Positions 18,615-27,603 of a DNA stretch of 64,000 nt are shown in pieces. Location: assembly GCF_000172415.1 (NCBI RefSeq), contig NZ_ABLD01000004.1:62001-126000 (forward strand), given 5' to 3'. Numbering within the stretch: the first letter of the stretch is position 1; each line of letters begins with the position of its first letter. This DNA is from Paraburkholderia graminis C4D1M. Lineage in GTDB: Bacteria > Pseudomonadota > Gammaproteobacteria > Burkholderiales > Burkholderiaceae. The notes beneath the pieces are model-generated. The model worked only from the letters and a program-made list of their open reading frames with translations, searched no databases and was not told where the DNA came from. Position numbers and translations under genes: made by a program.

Positions 18615-18636
18615 CCTTCACCGCTAGTCGTGAAGG
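18615..18636. promoter_or_regulatory. Inverted repeat CCTTCAC-N8-GTGAAGG
   Basis: Perfect 7-base arms, 58 bases upstream of the DUF4148 start. On the minus strand it would lie in the promoter or leader of that gene. Could be an operator or a leader hairpin. Confidence 0.35.
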
Positions 18637-18774
18637 AGTGGTTGCATTCTGCGCAACCGCTGCTGACTCAATGGTGACTCCCGCATTACATGCTTGTCAT
18701 CTTTAGCCCTTTATCGGGTTCATACGGTTATCCCAACGCCGATCCATTCGTTACGGCGCTCTCATCTGCATAGA

Positions 18775-18799
18775 TGACGGACTTGTAATGTGTCCGTCA
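18775..18799. promoter_or_regulatory. Inverted repeat TGACGGAC-N9-GTCCGTCA
   Basis: Perfect 8-base arms around TTGTAATGT, about 100 bases upstream of the RND permease start. Position and symmetry fit an operator for the RND operon, possibly bound by the CusR-like regulator encoded at 26208-26885. No poly-T follows, so it does not look like a terminator. Confidence 0.4.
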
Positions 18800-18902
18800 C
18801 TCGCGAGTAAGTGCCTGCCCGGCACACTGCCTCCCATTACGAAGCCCCGTTTGCGTCGCTTTCGCACAGGGCATTCCGACCGCCATCGTCCAGGAAAACG
18901 TT

Positions 18903-21900
18903 ATGTGGATTGTCAGACTCGCGCTGCAGCGGCCGTACACCTTCATTGTTCTGGCCGTGCTGCTATTTATACTCGGGCCACTTGCGATCATTCGCACGCC
19001 CACGGACATCTTTCCGAACATCGACATTCCCGTCGTCAGCATTGTCTGGTCGTATAACGGCTTCTCCGCCGAAGACATGGCGCGTCGCATCACGTCGAAC
19101 TACGAACGCGCGCTGACTTCCGACGTGGACGACATCGAGCACATCGAATCGCAATCGTTGAACGGCGTGTCGGTCGTGAAGATCTTCTTTCACCCTGGCG
19201 CCGACATCAATCGCGCGATCGCGGAAGCAGCGTCGAACTCGGCGTCGATTCTGCGCGTGCTGCCGCCCGGCACGTTGCCGCCGAACATCATCACGTACAA
19301 CGCATCGACGGTGCCAGTGCTGCAGCTTGGCCTTTCCAGCGATACGCTGCCAGAGCAGTCTCTTTATGACCTCGGCAACAGTTTCATCCGCACACAACTC
19401 GCCACGGTTCAGGGCGCCGCGGTGCCGCTGCCATTCGGCGGCAAGATTCGCCAGATCATGGTCGAACTCGATCCGCGAGCGCTACAGGCAAAAGGACTCG
19501 CACCGATCGACGTGGTCAACGCAGTCAACGCGCAAAACCTGATACTGCCGGGCGGCACTGCGAAGATCGGCTCGCGCGAATATAACGTCGAGATGAACGG
19601 CAGCACCGACACGGTCGCGAAGCTCAACGATCTGCCGATCAAGACGGTGAAAGGCGGCGTCGTGTATGTGCGCGACGTCGCGCATGTGATCGACGGCTAT
19701 GCGCCGCAAACCAACATGGTGCGCAGCGACGGCAAGCGTGCCGCCTTGCTGCAGGTCGAAAAAACAGGAAGCGCGTCGACGCTGACGATCATCCAGCAGG
19801 TCAAGGCGATGCTGCCCAGGATCGCCGCGGGTCTGCCGAAGGCTCTGAACATCGTGCCGCTGTCCGACCAGTCGGTATTCGTGAAGGCCGCGATTTCCGG
19901 CGTTGTGCGCGAAGGTCTGATCGCCGCGTGTCTCACAGCCGCGATGATCCTGCTGTTTCTCGGCAGTTGGCGCGCGACGCTCATCATCGCCGTGTCGATT
20001 CCGCTCGCGGTATTGACGTCGCTGATCGCACTGGCCGCGCTCGGGCAAACCATCAACATCATGACGCTCGGCGGACTCGCGCTCGCGGTCGGCATTCTCG
20101 TCGACGACGCGACCGTCGCGATCGAAAACATCACGCATCACCTGGAAAAGGGCGCGCCGCTGCATGACGCGATTCTGAACGGCTCCGGCGAAATCGCGGT
20201 GCCCACGTTCGTGTCGACGCTGTCGATCTGCATCGTGTTCGTGCCGATGTTCCTGTTATCCGGTGTCGCCCGTTACCTGTTCGTGCCGATGGCCGAGGCC
20301 GTCGTCTTCGCGATGTGCGCGTCGTACTTTTTCTCGCGCACGCTGATCCCGACGCTCGCCATGTATCTGATGCGCGCGCCGTCGAAAGCGGGTGATTCCG
20401 CGCAGCGCCGCAAGAACGTGTTTGCCCGTTTTCAAGTGCGCTTCGAGCAGCGCTTTGAAGCGCTGCGCAATCGCTATCGCTCCGTGCTGCAACGCGCGAT
20501 CACAAACCGCCGCCGCTTTCTGCCGATTTATCTCGCGCTCTGTCTCGCTTCGCTCGCGCTGATTCCGTTCGCGGGACGTGACTTTTTCCCCGCTGTCGAT
20601 ACCGGAGAAATCCGTCTGCATCTGCGTGCGCCGACAGGCACGCGCATCGAGGAAACCGCGCGCCTGACCGATGAGGTCGAAGCAAAGATTCGAACCGTGA
20701 TTCCGCAGTCGCAGCAGGCTGCCGTGCTCGACAACATCGGCGTGCCGGTGAGCGGCATCAACCTGACGTACGACTCGTCGGACCCGATCGGCTCCGAAGA
20801 CGCGGACATCATGGTCACGCTGAAGCCGGATCACAAACCCACCGCGCAATATGTCGCGCAACTGCGCGACGTACTGAACACGGCTTTTCCCGGCGTGACA
20901 TTCGCGTTCCTGCCCGCCGACATCGTCAGCCAGATTCTGAACTTCGGTTTGCCCGCGCCGATCGACGTGCAGATTGTCGGCAACAAGCTCGCGGCGAATC
21001 GTGTCGTCGCCGACCATCTGTTGGCGCAACTGCGCGGCGTGCGCGGACTCGTCGACGCGCGTATCCAGCAGCCCGGCGACGCGCCGGCCATCAACGTCGA
21101 CGTGGATCGCACGAAGGCGATGCAGGCGGGCCTCACGCAGCGCGATGTCGCGCAGAACCTGTTGATCGCGCTGTCCGGCAGTTCGCAGACCACGCCGAAC
21201 TTCTGGCTCGACCCGAAGAACGGCGTCAGCTATCCGCTGCTGGCCGAAGTGCCGCAATACGACATTCATTCGCTGCAAACGCTGTCGAACATTCCGTTGA
21301 CGACGAATCAGCTCGGCGTCGATCCGCAAAACCAGCTCGGCACGCTCGGCACGATGTCGCGCGGCTCGCAACAGGCCGTCGTCTCGCACTACAACGTGCA
21401 ACCGGTGCTCGACATTTTCGCGTCGACGCAAGGACGTGATCTCGGCGGCGTCGCTGCGGACGTCACGAAGCTCGTCGATGAAGCGCGCGCGCAATTGCCG
21501 CCCGGCTCGTCCATCGTGATCCGCGGCCAGGTGCAGTCGATGAACGAATCGTTCGCGGGCCTCGGCGCAGGGCTCGTGTTCGCGATCGCGCTCGTTTATC
21601 TGCTGATGGTCGTGAACTTTCAGTCGTGGCTCGATCCGTTGATCATCATCAGCGGTCTGCCTGGGTCCCTGGCCGGCATTGCATGGATGCTGTTCGCGAC
21701 GCACACGACCTTGAACGTACCCGCGCTGACAGGAACCATTCTTTGTATCGGCATCGCGACGGCGAACAGCATTCTGGTGATCAACACCGCGCGCGAGTCG
21801 TTGCAAAACGGCATGGAGCCGCTTGCGGCCGCGCTCGATGCGGGCTTCAACCGCTTTCGTCCTGTGTTGATGACGGCGCTCGCGATGCTGATCGGCATGC

Positions 21901-22097
21901 TGCCGATGGCGCTCGGTCTCGGCGACGGCGGCGAACAGAACGCGCCGCTCGGACGTGCGGTGATCGGCGGCCTCGCGATCGGCACGCTGTCCACGCTCAT
22001 GTTCGTTCCCGTCGTGTTCGGGATGGTGCATGCGTGGCTCGCCAAGCGCCGCGCGCACCGTGCCGCCGATGCGTCGCTGACACCACACGCTCAATAA
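18903..22097 (+). CDS. RND efflux transporter, inner-membrane permease (HAE-type)
   Basis: A 1064-residue AcrB/MexB-class proton-driven pump with twelve membrane segments and two large periplasmic loops. The N-terminus MWIVRLALQRPYTFIVLAV and DIFPNIDIPVVS, and segment 4 with ALAVGILVDDATVAIEN (the paired aspartates of proton relay) are characteristic; the second half has GTILCIGIATANSILVIN and PLGRAVIGGL. The double Asp argues for drugs or organic compounds rather than a metal (HME) pump. It is first in an operon with fusion and outer-membrane genes, opposite to the usual order. Confidence 0.93.
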   Translation: MWIVRLALQRPYTFIVLAVLLFILGPLAIIRTPTDIFPNIDIPVVSIVWSYNGFSAEDMARRITSNYERALTSDVDDIEHIESQSLNGVSVVKIFFHPGADINRAIAEAASNSASILRVLPPGTLPPNIITYNASTVPVLQLGLSSDTLPEQSLYDLGNSFIRTQLATVQGAAVPLPFGGKIRQIMVELDPRALQAKGLAPIDVVNAVNAQNLILPGGTAKIGSREYNVEMNGSTDTVAKLNDLPIKTVKGGVVYVRDVAHVIDGYAPQTNMVRSDGKRAALLQVEKTGSASTLTIIQQVKAMLPRIAAGLPKALNIVPLSDQSVFVKAAISGVVREGLIAACLTAAMILLFLGSWRATLIIAVSIPLAVLTSLIALAALGQTINIMTLGGLALAVGILVDDATVAIENITHHLEKGAPLHDAILNGSGEIAVPTFVSTLSICIVFVPMFLLSGVARYLFVPMAEAVVFAMCASYFFSRTLIPTLAMYLMRAPSKAGDSAQRRKNVFARFQVRFEQRFEALRNRYRSVLQRAITNRRRFLPIYLALCLASLALIPFAGRDFFPAVDTGEIRLHLRAPTGTRIEETARLTDEVEAKIRTVIPQSQQAAVLDNIGVPVSGINLTYDSSDPIGSEDADIMVTLKPDHKPTAQYVAQLRDVLNTAFPGVTFAFLPADIVSQILNFGLPAPIDVQIVGNKLAANRVVADHLLAQLRGVRGLVDARIQQPGDAPAINVDVDRTKAMQAGLTQRDVAQNLLIALSGSSQTTPNFWLDPKNGVSYPLLAEVPQYDIHSLQTLSNIPLTTNQLGVDPQNQLGTLGTMSRGSQQAVVSHYNVQPVLDIFASTQGRDLGGVAADVTKLVDEARAQLPPGSSIVIRGQVQSMNESFAGLGAGLVFAIALVYLLMVVNFQSWLDPLIIISGLPGSLAGIAWMLFATHTTLNVPALTGTILCIGIATANSILVINTARESLQNGMEPLAAALDAGFNRFRPVLMTALAMLIGMLPMALGLGDGGEQNAPLGRAVIGGLAIGTLSTLMFVPVVFGMVHAWLAKRRAHRAADASLTPHAQ

Positions 22098-22106
22098 GGA
22101 ACCGCC

Positions 22107-23348
22107 ATGACTACGTCCGATCTGCCGCCGACGCCCGATGCGGCCACGCGCACCAACGCCCTGCCCGTTTCGCGCGCCGCTGCGAATAACGAAGCCGTGA
22201 AGCGCCGTCGCTTGATATTGCCCGTTGCGCTCGCCGCAGTCGCCGCCGCATTGCTGGCACTCGGCATCGTGCCGCGTTTGCATGCAAGCACCGCGCTCAC
22301 CGAGCAGGTCTACGCGCAGCGCGAAGTGCCCGTCGAAACAGTCGCGCCGACGCGCGCACCGGCATCGCAGGAACTGTTGTTGCCGGGTTCCGTGACGCCG
22401 TACGCCGACGCGTCGATCTATGCACGCACGAGCGGCTACGTCCAGCACTGGTACGCGGACATTGGCACGAAAGTCAAAGCCGGGCAGACGCTCGCAGACA
22501 TCCAGACGCCGGAACTCGACGCGCAACTAAAACAGGCGCGCGCCGACGAAGCCACGGCAAAAGCAAATTACGCGTTCGCGAACAGCACCGCTCAGCGCTG
22601 GCAAACGATGCTGAAAACGCAGTCCGTTTCGCAGCAGGACACCGACGCGAAGACGAGCGACAGCGAAGCCAAACTCGCGGCGTTGCAATCCGCGCAGGCG
22701 AACGTCGCTCGGCTCACCGAACTGGTGTCGTATGAAAAAGTCACCGCGCCGTTCGACGGCGTGGTCACCGTACGCAACGTCGATGTGGGCGCATTGGTGA
22801 CGTCGGGTGGATCGCCGGGGCTCGCGGGGATGCCTGGCGAACTCTTTCATATCGAACAGACCGACCGCTTGCGCATCTTCGTCAACGTGCCGCAGGACGA
22901 CGCCAGCAGCATCTCAACGGGCACGCAGCTTTATCTGACGACGCAGCAATATCCCGGACGCCGCTTTGCAGCCACCGTCGCGCGCTCGGCCAATGCGATC
23001 GATCCCGTGAGCCGCACGCTGCGTGTCGAAATCGATGTCGACAATCACGACGGCGCGTTATTGCCGGGTGCGTACGCGCAGGTGCATCTCGCGTTGCAGA
23101 CCGCGCACCCCGCGCTCGAACTTCCCGTCAGCGCATTGCTGTTCAGGCCCGACGGCGTGACCGTCGCGGTGATCGGCAAGAGCAATACGGTGCAGCTAAA
23201 GACGGTGACGATCGGCCGCGACTTCGGCACCTATGTGGAAATCGCTACGGGCGTCGAAGCAACGGATCGCGTGATCAACAATCCCGGCGACGCCATCAGC
23301 AACGGTGAAGCGGTACGCGTCGTGGCATCCGCTGCGCTCCACGGCTAA
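22107..23348 (+). CDS. RND efflux periplasmic adaptor (membrane fusion protein)
   Basis: A 413-residue HlyD/AcrA-like adaptor with one N-terminal membrane anchor (LILPVALAAVAAALLALG). It has a biotinyl-lipoyl half-motif (GYVQHWYADIGTKVKAGQTL), a coiled-coil hairpin region with DEATAKANYAFANSTAQRW, and the second lipoyl half (VTAPFDGVVTVRNVDVGALV), then a beta-barrel. It joins the inner-membrane pump to the outer-membrane channel. A 9-base gap follows the pump gene and a ribosome site AAGGAA precedes the ATG. Confidence 0.93.
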   Translation: MTTSDLPPTPDAATRTNALPVSRAAANNEAVKRRRLILPVALAAVAAALLALGIVPRLHASTALTEQVYAQREVPVETVAPTRAPASQELLLPGSVTPYADASIYARTSGYVQHWYADIGTKVKAGQTLADIQTPELDAQLKQARADEATAKANYAFANSTAQRWQTMLKTQSVSQQDTDAKTSDSEAKLAALQSAQANVARLTELVSYEKVTAPFDGVVTVRNVDVGALVTSGGSPGLAGMPGELFHIEQTDRLRIFVNVPQDDASSISTGTQLYLTTQQYPGRRFAATVARSANAIDPVSRTLRVEIDVDNHDGALLPGAYAQVHLALQTAHPALELPVSALLFRPDGVTVAVIGKSNTVQLKTVTIGRDFGTYVEIATGVEATDRVINNPGDAISNGEAVRVVASAALHG

Positions 23349-23363
23349 GCGAGGCGCATCATC

Positions 23364-24818
23364 ATGCTGAACGTACCCGTCGCATCCATTCGCAGGAACC
23401 TTGCAATCGGCGTTGCGTGCGCGCTGACTGCGTGCTCGACGCTGCCTCGTTACACGAATCCCTCTGTCGATGTGCCCGATCACTATGCAGGCACGGCCGC
23501 GCCCGGCTGGGCTGTCGCGGCTCCGGCCGATGCACAGCCGCGCGGCCCCTGGTGGACGCTCTTCAACGACGACGAACTGAACCGTCTCGAAGCCCGCGTC
23601 GATGTGTCCAATCAGACCGTGGCCAAGGCAGTGGCGCAGTTGCAGGCAGCGCGCGCGATGGTCGACTATCAACGCGCAGGCTATGCGCCGACGATCACCG
23701 CCGGCGCCGCGCAATCGCGCGCGCGTTTGTCGCAGAACGTCCTCGGCCATTCGCTCGCGGGCAAGACGGTGCCCGATTATTCGGTCGGCGTGTCGGCGAG
23801 CTGGGAGCCGGACCTGTTCGGCCGCGTGAAGGATGCAACGGTCAACGCACGCGACAATGCGCAGGCAAGCGAGGCTGATCTGGAATCGGTGCGCCTCTCC
23901 ATCGCAAGCGATCTCGCGCTCGACTACTTCGATCTGCGCTCGCTCGACCGGCAAAAGAAACTGCTGGACGATTCCGTCACCGCGTACACCGCTGCATTGA
24001 AGATCGTGCAGCAGCAGTTGAACGACGGAGCCATCGATGCCTCCGCCGTCGCGCAAGCTCAGACCCAACTCGAAAGCACGCGCACGATGGACAGCGATAT
24101 CGACGTGCAACGCGCGCAGTTGCAACACGCGATTGCGACGCTGATCGGCGTGCCCGCTTCGTCGTTCGCGCTGCCGCAACAGGTGCGCGACATTGCGCTG
24201 CCGCAGATCCCCGCGGGACTGCCGTCGCAATTGCTCGAACGCAGACCCGACATCGCCGCCGCCGAGCGGCGCGTCGCCGCGGCCAATGCGCAGATCGGCG
24301 AGGCGCATGCGGCCTTCTATCCGGACCTGACGCTTTCGGCCACAGCGGGACTCGAAAGCACGTTCTTCGCGCCGTGGCTTACCGCGCCGAGCCTCTTCTG
24401 GTCGATCGGCTCGCAACTCGCCGGCACGCTATTCGACGGCGGCCGCCGCGATGCCGCGCTCAAAGGCGCGAACGCACAGTATGACGGCGCGGTCGCCGAT
24501 TACCGTCAAACGGTGCTGGTTGCGTTTCAGCAAGTGGAGGACAACCTCTCGGCGCTGACCACGCTCGCCAGTGAAGCCGATAGCGAGCAGCGTGCGACAT
24601 CAGCGGCGGAACTCGCGCTGAAGCTCACGACGAACCGCTATCAGGCCGGCGCCGTCAGCTATCTGGATGTCGTCACGGCGCAGACCATCGCGCTCACCAA
24701 CGAGCGCACGGCCGAGCAGATCGACGCGCGCCGCATCGATGCGAGCGTGCAGTTGTTGAAGGCGCTAGGCGGCGGCTGGGATCGCGCGACGCTTACCGAT
24801 GCGCAAAGGTCAGAATGA
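23364..24818 (+). CDS. Outer-membrane efflux lipoprotein, NodT/OprM family
   Basis: A 484-residue TolC-like channel. The signal peptide ends in a lipobox (LTAC, Cys about residue 23) with CSTLPRYTNP typical of NodT proteins. Two repeated outer membrane efflux domains follow (GPWWTLFNDDELNRL; LLERRPDIAAAERRVAAANA; YQAGAVSYLDVVTAQ). The last 26 bases overlap the convergent histidine kinase gene. Confidence 0.93.
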   Translation: MLNVPVASIRRNLAIGVACALTACSTLPRYTNPSVDVPDHYAGTAAPGWAVAAPADAQPRGPWWTLFNDDELNRLEARVDVSNQTVAKAVAQLQAARAMVDYQRAGYAPTITAGAAQSRARLSQNVLGHSLAGKTVPDYSVGVSASWEPDLFGRVKDATVNARDNAQASEADLESVRLSIASDLALDYFDLRSLDRQKKLLDDSVTAYTAALKIVQQQLNDGAIDASAVAQAQTQLESTRTMDSDIDVQRAQLQHAIATLIGVPASSFALPQQVRDIALPQIPAGLPSQLLERRPDIAAAERRVAAANAQIGEAHAAFYPDLTLSATAGLESTFFAPWLTAPSLFWSIGSQLAGTLFDGGRRDAALKGANAQYDGAVADYRQTVLVAFQQVEDNLSALTTLASEADSEQRATSAAELALKLTTNRYQAGAVSYLDVVTAQTIALTNERTAEQIDARRIDASVQLLKALGGGWDRATLTDAQRSE

Positions 24819-26208
24819 AGCGCGTGCTCTGTGCGTCGCTTTCGGCGTGCGCCGAACCGCCGTGCAACTCCATGATGGTGCGCACGATGGCGAGCCCGAG
24901 TCCCGTCGAACCCGTCGACTCGGGATCGCTCTTGCGCGAAGGATCGACGCGATAGAAACGGTCGAAGATGCGTTCGAGCAACGAAGGGTCGAGCGGCGCA
25001 CCCTGATTCGCGACGGTCACGCGCAAGCCGTGCGGCGTATCCTGCGCGTCGAGTGTGATCGTGCCGTTACGCGGCGTATAGCGGATCGCGTTGGCGAGCA
25101 GATTGCTGACCGCGCGGCGGAACAACTCGGCGTCGGCATGGACGCGGCCGCCGCCCGTCACTTGCAGATGCACGCCGGCATCGTCGGCGACGCCTTCAAA
25201 GTACTCGGCGATGCGCGCGAGTTCCTTCGCGGCATCCAGTTCGCTCAACGTCGTAACGAACTGCGGATGCTCGGCGCGCGCGAGAAACAGCACGCTTTCG
25301 ATCATGCGCGAGATCCGCTCGCATTCCTCGAGATTCGATGCGAGCAGCGACTGATACTCGTCGGCGGAGCGCGGACGCGCGAGCGCGACTTCGGTCGAGC
25401 CGCGCAGATTGCCGAGCGGCGTGCGCAGATCGTGAGCGAGATCGGCCGTGTATTGCGACATGCGTTGAAAGCCGCCATGCAGCCGGTCGAGCATCGCGTT
25501 CAGCGAGACGACCAGCGTGGCGAGTTCGCTCGGTACGTTATCGACTTTTATGCGCGTGTCGAGCTTGTCGACGGTGATCGTCGCGGCCTTGCCCGCCATC
25601 TCGCGCAAAGGCTTCAGCGACTCGCGCACCAGCATCCAGCTCATCAGGAATGCGAGCAGCATGCCGGCCAGGCCCGCGCCATAAAGACGCTCGCGATAGT
25701 AATCCAGCAGACGCCAGCGGTCCGTCATATTGCGCGCGATGACCAGCGTGACGGGCGTGCCGTCGCCCAGCACCGCATCCGCTGCGAGCCCGCGCACAGG
25801 CACGCCGCGCGCGTTGTGCCATTCCTCGATGCTGGTCTCAGCGATACGCTGCGACGCGCCAAGCGGATTCGCCAGGGTCGGCGACGGCACGGCCGGATCG
25901 GCGATGCCCGCCGTGTTGTGCTCGAACACGAGCTTGCGGTCGGGGCCGCGCACTTCCATCGACATCGCGAGATTGCCCAGCACCTGGCTCGTCAGCCGGT
26001 CTTCATGGGCGCGCAAATCGGCAAGCGTCGCGATTTCCTGCGCGAGACGCCGCGTATGGCGCGCGATCAGCACGATGTCGAGATCGTCCTGCTGCTTGAC
26101 CTCGCGGTCGAGCGCGAAATACAACACGCTGCCGACCAGCGCAAACACCATCAACGTCGTTCCGGCGAAGGCAAGCGCAAGCGTGGTGGTCAGCGAGCGC
26201 GCCGCCAT
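24793..26208 (-). CDS. Heavy-metal-type sensor histidine kinase (CusS-like)
   Basis: A 471-residue membrane kinase. Two membrane segments (about 10-33 and 185-205) flank a periplasmic sensor, followed by HAMP (LKPLREMAGKAATI), HisKA with the phospho-His in LAHDLRTPLGNL, and HATPase with NLLANAIRYTP and GLGLAIVRTIMELHGG. The ATG at 26208 overlaps the regulator stop (TGATG), so the pair is translationally coupled. Family members sense copper, silver or other metals, but many control RND pumps for other toxicants. It converges on the RND operon. Confidence 0.92.
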   Translation of the reverse strand: MAARSLTTTLALAFAGTTLMVFALVGSVLYFALDREVKQQDDLDIVLIARHTRRLAQEIATLADLRAHEDRLTSQVLGNLAMSMEVRGPDRKLVFEHNTAGIADPAVPSPTLANPLGASQRIAETSIEEWHNARGVPVRGLAADAVLGDGTPVTLVIARNMTDRWRLLDYYRERLYGAGLAGMLLAFLMSWMLVRESLKPLREMAGKAATITVDKLDTRIKVDNVPSELATLVVSLNAMLDRLHGGFQRMSQYTADLAHDLRTPLGNLRGSTEVALARPRSADEYQSLLASNLEECERISRMIESVLFLARAEHPQFVTTLSELDAAKELARIAEYFEGVADDAGVHLQVTGGGRVHADAELFRRAVSNLLANAIRYTPRNGTITLDAQDTPHGLRVTVANQGAPLDPSLLERIFDRFYRVDPSRKSDPESTGSTGLGLAIVRTIMELHGGSAHAESDAQSTRFILTFAHR

Positions 26209-26885
26209 CAATCGGTCTCTTTCAATTCGATCACGTAGCCGACGCCGCGCACCGTTTGTATCAGCTTGACCGGGAAGTCGTCGTCGATCTTCGCGCGCAG
26301 CCGGCGAATCGCCACTTCGACCACGTTCGTGTCGCTGTCGAAGTTCATGTCCCACACATACGATGCGATCTGCGTGCGGCTCAGCACTTCGCCCTGACGG
26401 CGCGCGAGCAGTTGCAGCAGCGAGAATTCACGCGGCGTCAGATCGATGCGCGTGTTGCCGCGGCGCACCCGCCGACGGTTCACGTCGATTTCCAGATCGC
26501 CCACTTTCAGCAGTTCGCTTTCGCGCGGTGGGCCGCGTCGCGCCAGCGTCCGTACGCGTGCGAGCAGTTCGACGAACGCGAACGGCTTGACGAGATAGTC
26601 GTCGCCGCCGAGTTCGAGACCGCGCACGCGGTCGCTCACGTCGTCGCGCGCGGTGAGGAACAGCACGGGCGTGGTGCGCGTGGCGCGCAGGACTTTCAGC
26701 ACGGCCCAGCCGTCCATGGTCGGCAGCATCACGTCGAGCACGATCACGTCGTAGTCCTGTTCCTGCGCGAGCAGCAGACCATCGGCGCCGTCATTCGCGA
26801 CGTCGACGGAATAGCCCGATTCTTCAAGGCCCTTTTTCAGGTAGGCGCCCGTTTTCGGTTCGTCTTCGATAATCAGGATTCGCAT
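26208..26885 (-). CDS. OmpR family response regulator (CusR/CopR-like)
   Basis: A 225-residue regulator. Receiver domain with acidic pair ED (8-9), phospho-Asp 51 in [10 protein letters not shown] in LFLTARD and K in DDYLVKPF, followed by a winged-helix DNA-binding domain ([15 protein letters not shown], then [12 protein letters not shown]). Closest to the copper-responsive CusR/CopR/IrlR group. The likely target is the RND operon whose promoter region holds an 8-base inverted repeat. Confidence 0.93.
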   Translation of the reverse strand: MRILIIEDEPKTGAYLKKGLEESGYSVDVANDGADGLLLAQEQDYDVIVLDVMLPTMDGWAVLKVLRATRTTPVLFLTARDDVSDRVRGLELGGDDYLVKPFAFVELLARVRTLARRGPPRESELLKVGDLEIDVNRRRVRRGNTRIDLTPREFSLLQLLARRQGEVLSRTQIASYVWDMNFDSDTNVVEVAIRRLRAKIDDDFPVKLIQTVRGVGYVIELKETD

Positions 26886-26931
26886 GACAGGCTCCGGCGC
26901 TTGAACGCACTTGGACGCGCTTGGACGCGCT

Positions 26932-27603
26932 TTAACCGCGCTGAATGCGCGGTGGCGTAGTCGTGCCTTGTGGCGGTTTGACGCCGAGCGCTTCGGCCTT
27001 CAGCACGAAATCGGCCAGCGAGCGCGACTCCATCTTCTTCATCGCCTGACCGCGGTGAATCTTGACGGTGATCTCACTCAGGTTCATTTCGGCGGCAATC
27101 TGCTTGTTCATCAGGCCGCTCGCGACGAAGGCCATCACTTCGCGCTCGCGCGGCGTGAGCGATGCGTAGCGGCGGCGCAGGTCCGCGACCGAGCGGTCCG
27201 CTTCGCGCCGTTCCTCGTCCTTGCCGAGCGCACTCGCCACGGCGTCCAGCATGTCCTGATCGCGAAACGGCTTGGCGAGAAAGTCCATCGCGCCGGCCTT
27301 CATTGCCTTGACCGACATCGCGATATCGCCGTGCGCGGTCATGAAGATAATCGGCACGCGCAATTCGCCCGCGGCAATCTGTTCCTGCACGGCGAGGCCG
27401 CTTTGCCCTTTGAGCCGTACATCGAGAATCAGACAGCTCGGCACGTCCGGTCTCGGGAACGCGAGGAATTCCTGCGCGGACGCGAACAGTTCAACGCGCA
27501 AGCCGACGGAGCGCAGCAACATGCTGACGGCTTCGCGCATCGACGCGTCGTCGTCGACGACATAAACCATCGCGCTAGTCGCGTTGACCGGTTCAGTACT
27601 CAT
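26932..27603 (-). CDS. FixJ/NarL-type response regulator
   Basis: A 223-residue regulator: receiver domain with DDD (17-19), phospho-Asp 61 in [10 protein letters not shown] in FMTAHGD and K in LAKPF, then a LuxR-type helix-turn-helix ([19 protein letters not shown]). [18 protein letters not shown] is the FixJ hallmark. The start at 27603 overlaps the kinase stop by 11 bases and has GAGGC upstream; an ATG at 27570 remains possible. Its gene follows the PAS kinase, so they form a pair. Confidence 0.93.
   Translation of the reverse strand: MSTEPVNATSAMVYVVDDDASMREAVSMLLRSVGLRVELFASAQEFLAFPRPDVPSCLILDVRLKGQSGLAVQEQIAAGELRVPIIFMTAHGDIAMSVKAMKAGAMDFLAKPFRDQDMLDAVASALGKDEERREADRSVADLRRRYASLTPREREVMAFVASGLMNKQIAAEMNLSEITVKIHRGQAMKKMESRSLADFVLKAEALGVKPPQGTTTPPRIQRG

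Larger units (their letters stand above)
18558..18902. other. Intergenic region between DUF4148 gene and RND operon
   Basis: A 345-base divergent promoter region without a credible gene. It contains two clear inverted repeats: CCTTCAC-N8-GTGAAGG (18615-18636) and TGACGGAC-N9-GTCCGTCA (18775-18799), plus a shorter GGTTGC/GCAACC. A GTAATGTG-like core in the loop of the second resembles sequences bound by copper/heavy-metal OmpR regulators, but that likeness is weak. Confidence 0.6.

Noticed and set aside
18903..22526. Long antisense frames, for example the 756-codon frame at 20256-22526 minus
   Set aside because: Composed of Arg/His/Gln-rich translation typical of GC-rich antisense; the plus strand has a complete RND pump.
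26886..26931. Tandem CTTGGACGCG repeat between two regulator genes
   Set aside because: Only two units in a 46-base spacer; no sign of function.
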